Shown here piece by piece: positions 58,106 through 64,000 of a DNA stretch of 64,000 nt. Numbering within the stretch: position 1 is the first letter of the stretch; the number at the start of each line of letters is the position of its first letter. The position numbers and the translations under genes were made by a program. The notes beneath the pieces were generated by a model. That model ran no database searches, was not told the DNA's origin, and worked only from the letters and a program-made list of their open reading frames with translations. The stretch is from assembly GCF_025165815.1 (NCBI RefSeq), contig NZ_JAFFZE010000009.1, positions 124,001-188,000 on the forward strand, read 5' to 3'. This DNA comes from Actinophytocola gossypii (GTDB lineage Bacteria; Actinomycetota; Actinomycetes; Mycobacteriales; Pseudonocardiaceae).

Positions 58106-59137
58106 ATGCGAGGGCGAAGGATCTTCGGCGTCGGGCTGGCCGCCCTGGTCGCCGGCGGAGTGATCGCGGCCAGTCCGGCCGCCGCCGCACAGGAACAGGA
58201 CGACCGTCCGACGGCGATCGTGTCGCTCGGCGACAGCGCCATGTCCGGCGAGGGCGCGGGCGACTACGAACGCGGCACCCGCGGCGAGAACGGCAACTGG
58301 TGCCACCGCTCGGCGAACGCGATGGTGCACCGCACGTCCCTCGCCGACCACACGATCAACCTCGCCTGCTCCGGGGCCGAGGCCGCCAACGTCTCGCTGG
58401 CGGACACCACCCACTACACCGAGGGCTCCCAGGCCCGCCGCCTGATCGACATCGCCCGCGAGTACCGGGTCACCACGGTCCTGGTCCAGGTCGGCGCGAA
58501 CGACGACCCCGCGTTCGCGGACACGATCCTCGACTGCATCGCCAAGTGGTTCAACCCGTTCGGCGACGGCTGCCGCGAGGACCTGCGCACCGAGTGGCCG
58601 CAACGGCTCGCCGCGATGGCGCCGAAGGTCGAGGTCGCCGTCAACGACGTGAAGACCGCCATGTCCCAGGCCGGCTACGCGGCCGGCAGCTACGACCTGG
58701 TCCTCACCTCCTACGCCTCCCCGCTGACCGAGCACATGGACGAGATCCTGCACGGCCCCCAGGGCTGCCCGTTCAAGCTCGGCGACGCGCGCTACGGCCG
58801 CACCGAGGCCGTGCCGCAACTCGCCGAGGCCCTGCGCGGCGTGGCGAGCCGCACCGGCGTGAAGTTCCTCGACTTCGCCCGCGCCACCGAGGGCCACGAG
58901 GCCTGCAGCGGCTACGGCGACTCGTCGACCGAGTGGCAGACCAGGGTGACCGTCGACCCGTGGGCGTGGGTGACCGGCGGCCTGGACGCCATCGGCATCC
59001 ACATGGCCCAGCAGTCCTTCCACCCGAACGCCAAGGGCCACGGGCAGATGGGCCGCTGCGTGACGGAGTTCGTGAACTCGGGCCGGGGCAGCGCGGCGTG
59101 CGTGATCGGCGCCGACGGGAACCTGCACGCGGTCTGA
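58106..59137 (+). CDS. Secreted SGNH/GDSL hydrolase
   Basis: This 343-residue protein has a Sec signal peptide (RGRRIFGVGLAALVAGGVIAASPAAAAQ). SGNH blocks follow: SLGDSAMSGEG with the nucleophile serine, CSGAEAAN with the glycine, VQVGANDDPAF with the asparagine, and SFHPNAKGH with the Asp/His region. It should cut esters or lipids outside the cell. GGGGAG lies seven bases before the ATG at 58106; the ATG at 58100 is too close to it. A nested inverted repeat precedes it. Confidence 0.88.
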   Translation: MRGRRIFGVGLAALVAGGVIAASPAAAAQEQDDRPTAIVSLGDSAMSGEGAGDYERGTRGENGNWCHRSANAMVHRTSLADHTINLACSGAEAANVSLADTTHYTEGSQARRLIDIAREYRVTTVLVQVGANDDPAFADTILDCIAKWFNPFGDGCREDLRTEWPQRLAAMAPKVEVAVNDVKTAMSQAGYAAGSYDLVLTSYASPLTEHMDEILHGPQGCPFKLGDARYGRTEAVPQLAEALRGVASRTGVKFLDFARATEGHEACSGYGDSSTEWQTRVTVDPWAWVTGGLDAIGIHMAQQSFHPNAKGHGQMGRCVTEFVNSGRGSAACVIGADGNLHAV

Positions 59138-59171
59138 CTTCCGTACCTGGCCGCATCGGGTCCGTCCGCGA

Positions 59172-59200
59172 CTGTCGGTGGTCGGTCGTAGGCTGGGTGG
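59172..59200 (+). promoter_or_regulatory. PafBC-type DNA-damage promoter of uvrC
   Basis: CTGTCGGTG (59172-59180), eight bases, TAGGCT (59189-59194), then the GTG of uvrC at 59201. This is the same arrangement as before rarA and the EamA transporter. Confidence 0.7.
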
Positions 59201-61141
59201 GTGGCAGATCCGTCGACATATCGGCCGTCGCCGGGCACGATCCCGGACGCTCCCGGGGTCTACAAGTTCCGTGACCCGTCGGGGCGGGTGATCTATGTCG
59301 GCAAGGCCAAGAGCCTGCGCAGCCGGCTGAACTCCTACTTCGCCGACCTCACGCTCCTCCACCCGCGGACCCGCCAGATGGTCACCACGGCGGGCTCCGT
59401 GGAGTGGACCGTGGTCGCCACCGAGGTCGAGGCGCTCCAGCTCGAGTACAACTGGATCAAGGAGTTCGACCCGCGCTTCAACGTCCGCTACCGCGACGAC
59501 AAGTCCTACCCGGTCCTCGCCGTCACCCTGCACGAGGAGTACCCGCGGCTGCACGTCTACCGCGGTCCCCGCCGCAAGGGCGTGCGTTACTTCGGTCCCT
59601 ACGCCCACGCCTGGGCCATCCGCGAGACCCTCGACCTCCTGCTCCGCGTCTTCCCGGCCCGCACCTGCTCCAAGGGCGTCTTCAAACGCCACGGCCAGAT
59701 CGGCCGCCCCTGCCTGCTCGGCTACATCGGCAAGTGCTCGGCCCCCTGCGTCGGCCGGGTCAGCGCCGACGAGCACCGCGACATCGTCGACGACTTCTGC
59801 GACTTCCTCGCCGGTCACACCGACAAGATGATGCGCCGCCTCGACAAGGAGATGCACGCGGCCTCCGCCGACCTGGAGTTCGAGCGCGCCGCCCGCCTTC
59901 GCGACGACCTCGCCGCCCTGCGCCGCGCCATGGAGAAGCAGGCCGTCGTCCTCGGTGACGGCACCGACGCCGACGTCGTCGCGTTCGCCCACGACGACCT
60001 CGAGGCCGCCGTCCAGGTGTTCCACGTGCGCGGCGGGCGGGTCCGCGGCCAGCGTGGCTGGGTCGTCGACAAGACCGAGGAGATGGACGAGGCCGGCCTG
60101 GTCGACCAGTTCGTCAGCCAGTTCTACGGCAGCCAGGTCGACCTCGCCGAGGAAGGCGACGCCAGCCCGGTACCGCGCGAGCTGCTCGTCCCGGCCCTGC
60201 CCGACGACTCCGCCGCCGTCACCGCCTGGCTGACCAGGATGCGCGGCTCCCGCGTCCAGCTCCGCGTCCCGCAGCGCGGCGACAAGCGCGCCCTCATGGA
60301 CACCGTCGAGCGCAACGCCAAGGAGGCGTTCACCCAGCACAAGCTCCGCCGCGCCGGTGACCTCACCGCCCGCTCGGCCGCGCTCCAGGAACTCCAGGAC
60401 GCCCTCGGGCTCGACACCGCACCGCTGCGCATCGAGTGCATCGACATCAGCCACATCCAGGGCTCCGACGTCGTCGCCTCGCTCGTCGTGTTCGAGGACG
60501 GGCTGCCGCGCAAGTCCGAGTACCGCCGCTTCGCGGTCAAGGAGGCCGCCACCGAGGGCGACGTCGCCTCGATCGCCGAGGTCGTCCGCCGGCGCTTCTA
60601 CCGGTACCTCAGCGAGACCCGGGAGAACGAGGCCAACCCCGGGATCGACCCGGAGACCGGGCGGCCGAAGAAGTTCGCCTACGCGCCGAACCTGCTGGTC
60701 GTCGACGGCGCCGGTCCCCAGGCCAACGCCGCCGCGGACGTGCTCGCCGAGCTGGGCGTCTCCGACGTCGCCGTGATCGGACTCGCCAAGCGGTTGGAGG
60801 AGGTGTGGCTGCCGGCCGACCCGGAGCCGACGATCCTCTCCCGCACCAGCGAGGGCCTGTACCTGCTGCAACGCGTCCGTGACGAGGCGCACCGGTTCGC
60901 CATCGCCTACCACCGCGGCAAGCGCTCCAAGCGGATGACGACCTCGGCCCTGGACGACATTCCCGGCCTCGGCCAGAACCGCAAGTCGGCGTTGCTCAAA
61001 CATTTCGGCTCGCTCAAACGGTTACGCCAGGCGAGCGTGGACGACATCAGCGGTGTACCCGGAATCGGCGCGCACACCGCGGCGCTGGTACACAGCGCAC
61101 TGGCGCAGGAAGCGCCGAAGGAGGGGAGGAGCGAACGATGA
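59201..61141 (+). CDS. uvrC: Excinuclease ABC subunit C
   Basis: This 646-residue nuclease makes both cuts in nucleotide excision repair. The GIY-YIG domain ([26 protein letters not shown]) is at the N-terminus, followed by the cysteine-containing region ([28 protein letters not shown]). Next come the UVR domain ([23 protein letters not shown]), the RNase H-like C-terminal nuclease ([24 protein letters not shown]) and tandem HhH motifs. It is followed with overlap by rapZ. Confidence 0.97.
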   Translation: MADPSTYRPSPGTIPDAPGVYKFRDPSGRVIYVGKAKSLRSRLNSYFADLTLLHPRTRQMVTTAGSVEWTVVATEVEALQLEYNWIKEFDPRFNVRYRDDKSYPVLAVTLHEEYPRLHVYRGPRRKGVRYFGPYAHAWAIRETLDLLLRVFPARTCSKGVFKRHGQIGRPCLLGYIGKCSAPCVGRVSADEHRDIVDDFCDFLAGHTDKMMRRLDKEMHAASADLEFERAARLRDDLAALRRAMEKQAVVLGDGTDADVVAFAHDDLEAAVQVFHVRGGRVRGQRGWVVDKTEEMDEAGLVDQFVSQFYGSQVDLAEEGDASPVPRELLVPALPDDSAAVTAWLTRMRGSRVQLRVPQRGDKRALMDTVERNAKEAFTQHKLRRAGDLTARSAALQELQDALGLDTAPLRIECIDISHIQGSDVVASLVVFEDGLPRKSEYRRFAVKEAATEGDVASIAEVVRRRFYRYLSETRENEANPGIDPETGRPKKFAYAPNLLVVDGAGPQANAAADVLAELGVSDVAVIGLAKRLEEVWLPADPEPTILSRTSEGLYLLQRVRDEAHRFAIAYHRGKRSKRMTTSALDDIPGLGQNRKSALLKHFGSLKRLRQASVDDISGVPGIGAHTAALVHSALAQEAPKEGRSER

Positions 61142-62019
61142 CCGACAAGGACACCGCAGGAGTCGAGGTCGCGGTGGTGACCGGCCTGTCCGGCGCCGGC
61201 CGCAGCACGGCCGCCAAGTGCCTGGAGGACCTGGGCTGGTTCGTGGTGGACAACCTGCCGCCCGAGCTGATCCAGACCATGGTCGAGCTGGGGGCGAAGG
61301 CGCAGGGCGCGGTCACCAAGGTGGCCGTGGTGATGGACGTCCGTAGCCGCGCGTTCACCGACGACCTCGCGGCGATCATCAAGGACCTCGACGCCGGCGA
61401 GTACAAACCCCGCGTGCTGTTCCTGGAGGCCACCGACGAGGTGCTGGTCCGCCGCTTCGAGCAGGTCCGCCGGGGCCACCCGCTGCAGGGCGACGGGAGG
61501 CTGATCGACGGCATCAAGGCCGAGCGTGACCTGCTCGGGCCGCTGCGCGAGACCGCCGACCTGGTCATCGACACCAGCACGCTGTCCGTGCACCAGCTGC
61601 GGGCCAACATCGAGGACGCGTTCGGCACCGAGGCCGCCACGCAGACCAGGGTCACCGTGCTGTCCTTCGGCTACAAGTACGGGCTCCCGGTGGACGCCGA
61701 CCTGGTGATGGACTGCCGCTTCCTGCCGAACCCGTTCTGGATCCCCGAGCTCAAGGACCTCACCGGCAGGGACACCGACGTGCGCAACTACGTGCTCACC
61801 CAGGAGGGCGCGGAGGAGTTCCTCGACCGGTACCACGAGCTGCTGCGGCTCATCGGCGCCGGCTACCGGCGCGAGGGCAAGCGGTACCTCACGCTCGCGA
61901 TCGGCTGCACCGGCGGCAAGCACCGCAGCGTCTGCATCTCCGAGGAGCTGGCGCGGCGGCTCTCCGACGAGGACCGGATGGCCGTCAAGGTCGTGCACCG
62001 GGACCTGGGGCGCGAGTGA
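61138..62019 (+). CDS. rapZ: RapZ-family nucleotide-binding protein
   Basis: This 293-residue protein has the P-loop [12 protein letters not shown], where arginine replaces the usual Walker A lysine as is common in actinobacteria. [15 protein letters not shown] and the C-terminal domain ([49 protein letters not shown]) define the family. In E. coli RapZ controls GlmS through small RNAs; the actinobacterial role is not established. It starts at ATGA overlapping uvrC and overlaps yvcK. Confidence 0.94.
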   Translation: MTDKDTAGVEVAVVTGLSGAGRSTAAKCLEDLGWFVVDNLPPELIQTMVELGAKAQGAVTKVAVVMDVRSRAFTDDLAAIIKDLDAGEYKPRVLFLEATDEVLVRRFEQVRRGHPLQGDGRLIDGIKAERDLLGPLRETADLVIDTSTLSVHQLRANIEDAFGTEAATQTRVTVLSFGYKYGLPVDADLVMDCRFLPNPFWIPELKDLTGRDTDVRNYVLTQEGAEEFLDRYHELLRLIGAGYRREGKRYLTLAIGCTGGKHRSVCISEELARRLSDEDRMAVKVVHRDLGRE

Positions 62020-62963
62020 GGGCGGTCGCGCTCGGGGGAGGGCACGGGCTGCACGTGACGCTGAGCGCGTTGCGCCAGATCACCCCGGACGTGACCGCGG
62101 TGGTGACCGTCGCCGACGACGGCGGCTCCTCCGGCCGGCTGCGCCGCGAGCTGGGGCTGCTGCCCCCGGGCGACCTGCGCAAGGCGCTGGCGGCGCTCGC
62201 GGGGGAGGAGAGCACGCTCTGGTCGACGGTGTTCCAACACCGGTTCGGGGGAACCGGGGCACTCGCCGGACACGCCGTCGGCAACCTCGTGCTGGCGGGA
62301 CTACTCGAAGTAATACCCGATCCGGTGATGGCTCTGGAAGAGGCCGCCCGATTGATGGACGTGCGCGGCCGGGTGCTGCCGATGTGCACCGAGCCGCTGG
62401 ACATCGAGGCGGACGTCGTCGGCCTGGACGAGGACACCACCGCGGTGCGGCGTATCCGCGGCCAGGTCGCGGTCGCCACCACACCCGGCCGGGTGCGGCG
62501 GATTCGCCTGCATCCGGCCGGCGATCCGGCGTCGGTGCCGACCGCCTGCCCGGCCGCCGTGGAGGCCGTGCGGGACGCCGACGTGGTGCTGCTCGGACCG
62601 GGGTCCTGGTTCACCAGCGTGTTGCCGCACCTGCTGGTCCCGGAGCTGCACGAGGCCCTCATCACGACTACCGCGTCCCGGATAGTGGTACTAAACCTGG
62701 TCCCCCAACCGGGGGAGACCGCCGGTTTCTCCCCCGAACGGCACCTGGACGTACTCTGCGAACACGCACCCCGGCTGCGGGTCGACGCGGTGATCGCCGA
62801 CGCCGACTCGGTGCCGACGCCCGACCGGCTGCGGCGGGCGGCGGAGACGCTGGGCGCGAGCATGCGGTTGGACGGGGTGGCGTCCGCCGATGCCCGTGAC
62901 CGGCACGACCCGAAGGCGCTCGCGGAGAGCCTCCGGGACGTTCTGGCGGCGGTGCGTGGGTGA
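62016..62963 (+). CDS. yvcK: YvcK/CofD-like protein (gluconeogenesis factor)
   Basis: This 315-residue protein belongs to the CofD/YvcK fold. Motifs are [61 protein letters not shown] and [19 protein letters not shown]. In Bacillus and mycobacteria the homologue (CuvA) binds UDP-sugars and is needed for growth on gluconeogenic carbon and for cell-wall integrity. It lies in the conserved order rapZ-yvcK-whiA. Confidence 0.94.
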   Translation: MRAVALGGGHGLHVTLSALRQITPDVTAVVTVADDGGSSGRLRRELGLLPPGDLRKALAALAGEESTLWSTVFQHRFGGTGALAGHAVGNLVLAGLLEVIPDPVMALEEAARLMDVRGRVLPMCTEPLDIEADVVGLDEDTTAVRRIRGQVAVATTPGRVRRIRLHPAGDPASVPTACPAAVEAVRDADVVLLGPGSWFTSVLPHLLVPELHEALITTTASRIVVLNLVPQPGETAGFSPERHLDVLCEHAPRLRVDAVIADADSVPTPDRLRRAAETLGASMRLDGVASADARDRHDPKALAESLRDVLAAVRG

Positions 62964-63042
62964 AGGGTTGTCGACGGCTCCTGTGGGAGGGGGCGGGGCG
63001 GCACCCGTTGTCGGTGTTCGCGTTGGTTGGAGGAGGGGCCTT

Positions 63043-64000
63043 GTGGCGATGACCGCGGCGGTCAAGGACGAGCTGAGCAGACTGGCGGTGTCGAAGACCT
63101 GTTGCCGGCGGGCGGAGGTGTCGTCGCTGCTGCGCTTCGCCGGCGGCCTGCACATCGTGGGCGGGCGCGTGGTCATCGAGGCCGAGCTGGACACCGGCGC
63201 GGCGGCCCGGCGGCTGCGCAAGGAGATCCACGACCTGTACGGCCACAACGCCGACGTGCACGTGCTGGCGTCCAGCGGTCTGCGCAAGGGCACCCGCTAC
63301 GTCGTCCGCGTGGTCCGCGACGGTGACGGCCTGGCCCGCCAGACCGGCCTGCTCGACCCAAGGGGCCGCCCGGTCCGCGGTCTCCCCGCGCCGGTCGTCT
63401 CCGGCGGCGTGTGCGACGCGGAGGCCGCGTGGCGCGGCGCGTTCCTGGCCCACGGCTCCCTCACCGAGCCCGGTCGCTCGTCGGCACTGGAGATCACCTG
63501 CCCCGGCCCAGAAGCCGCGCTGGCCCTGGTCGGCGCCGCCCGCCGGCTCGGCATCCAGGCCAAGTCCCGCGAGGTCCGCGGCGCCGACCGGGTGGTGGTC
63601 CGCGACGGCGACGCCATCGGCGCCATGCTCACCCGCCTCGGCGCGCACACGAGCGTCCTGGCCTGGGAGGAGCGGCGGATGCGCCGCGAGGTCCGCGCCA
63701 CCGCCAACCGCCTGGCCAACTTCGACGACGCCAACCTCCGCCGCTCCGCCCGGGCGGCGGTGGCCGCCGCCGCCCGCGTCCAGCGCGCCATGGAGATCCT
63801 CGGCGACACCGCTCCCGACCACCTCAGCGCGGCCGGCAAGCTCCGCCTGTCCAACCGCCAGGCCTCCCTCGAGGAGCTGGGCCAGCTCTCCGACCCGCCG
63901 ATGACCAAGGACGCCGTCGCCGGCCGCATCCGCCGACTCCTGGCCATGGCCGACAAGCGCGCCAAGGAACTGGGCCTCCCGGACACCGAGTCCGCGGTCA
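63043..64000 (+). CDS. whiA: Sporulation regulator WhiA, 3' end beyond window
   Basis: The 319 codons seen here cover nearly the whole protein; only the last few residues are missing. An N-terminal LAGLIDADG-like domain ([63 protein letters not shown]) is followed by the DNA-binding helix-turn-helix ([27 protein letters not shown], read as [11 protein letters not shown]). It is very close to Streptomyces WhiA, which activates sporulation septation genes with WhiB. GGAGGAGGGG precedes the GTG at 63043. Confidence 0.95.
   Translation, partial: MAMTAAVKDELSRLAVSKTCCRRAEVSSLLRFAGGLHIVGGRVVIEAELDTGAAARRLRKEIHDLYGHNADVHVLASSGLRKGTRYVVRVVRDGDGLARQTGLLDPRGRPVRGLPAPVVSGGVCDAEAAWRGAFLAHGSLTEPGRSSALEITCPGPEAALALVGAARRLGIQAKSREVRGADRVVVRDGDAIGAMLTRLGAHTSVLAWEERRMRREVRATANRLANFDDANLRRSARAAVAAAARVQRAMEILGDTAPDHLSAAGKLRLSNRQASLEELGQLSDPPMTKDAVAGRIRRLLAMADKRAKELGLPDTESAV

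Noticed and set aside
58058-61003. 981-codon open frame antisense to the SGNH hydrolase and uvrC
   Set aside because: Both sense genes are complete with intact motifs; the antisense frame has no recognisable domain.
61138-61230. RapZ Walker A lysine replaced by arginine as a novel defect
   Set aside because: The same GLSGAGR form is common in actinobacterial RapZ proteins.

Overview
The window is a gene-dense, very high-GC chromosomal segment from an actinomycete. The gene families and their order point to Pseudonocardiaceae (Saccharothrix/Actinosynnema/Lentzea-like); this is an inference, not a database result. Supporting signs are bldD, whiA and mihF, abundant GTG starts, and many genes whose start codon lies 6-7 nt after a TANNNT -10 box (leaderless transcription). 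The order largely follows two blocks known from Mycobacterium tuberculosis: Rv2578c-aspS-rarA-alaS-ruvX-mltG-aroE-aroC-aroK-aroB-aroQ-Rv2536-pepP-efp-nusB, and pyrR-pyrBC-carAB-pyrF-mihF-gmk-rpoZ-coaBC-metK-priA-def-fmt-rsmB-rpe-rib-uvrC-rapZ-yvcK-whiA.

Region by region. 1-9.5 kb: an SOS-box-controlled radical SAM protein whose iron-sulfur motif is split by an intein, a Cds1-like PLP enzyme, an XRE regulator, aspS, a DUF389 membrane protein, a kinase-like protein, a short methyltransferase and a PH-like membrane protein. 9.8-18.1 kb: an ankyrin protein, rarA behind a PafBC-type DNA-damage promoter, two small envelope proteins, and alaS-ruvX-mltG. 18.1-24.2 kb: shikimate pathway genes (aroE, aroC, aroK-like, aroB, aroQ), a prepilin peptidase, and a 23-bp palindrome between the peptidase and aroC. 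24.2-29.5 kb: an accessory stretch with a GNAT-VOC fusion, a beta-propeller lipoprotein and a macro-like/KAP membrane NTPase. 29.5-33.5 kb: a B-4DMT protein divergent from pepP-efp-nusB, an EamA transporter with a PafBC-type promoter, and a decayed DUF3558-like lipoprotein gene. 33.5-42.5 kb: bldD and the PyrR-controlled UMP operon. 42.9-49 kb: mihF-gmk-rpoZ-coaBC, metK and a helicase-dead priA. 49.3-57.4 kb: def-fmt-rsmB-asparaginase, rpe-ribE-ribBA-ribH without ribD, and a MazEF-type pair. 57.5-64 kb: a Tat-type Rieske lipoprotein, an SGNH hydrolase, uvrC-rapZ-yvcK, and whiA, which runs off the right edge.

Most of the window is core metabolism and information processing, packed into operons with 1-4 nt overlaps. 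The most unusual items are the intein placed exactly in the radical SAM cluster motif of an SOS gene; the macro-like/KAP NTPase; the aroK-like kinase lacking two expected shikimate-binding arginines; a dispersed intergenic repeat seen upstream of carA and ribH; and DNA-damage promoters reaching beyond repair genes to a transporter. No tRNA, rRNA, CRISPR array, insertion sequence or prophage was recognised.
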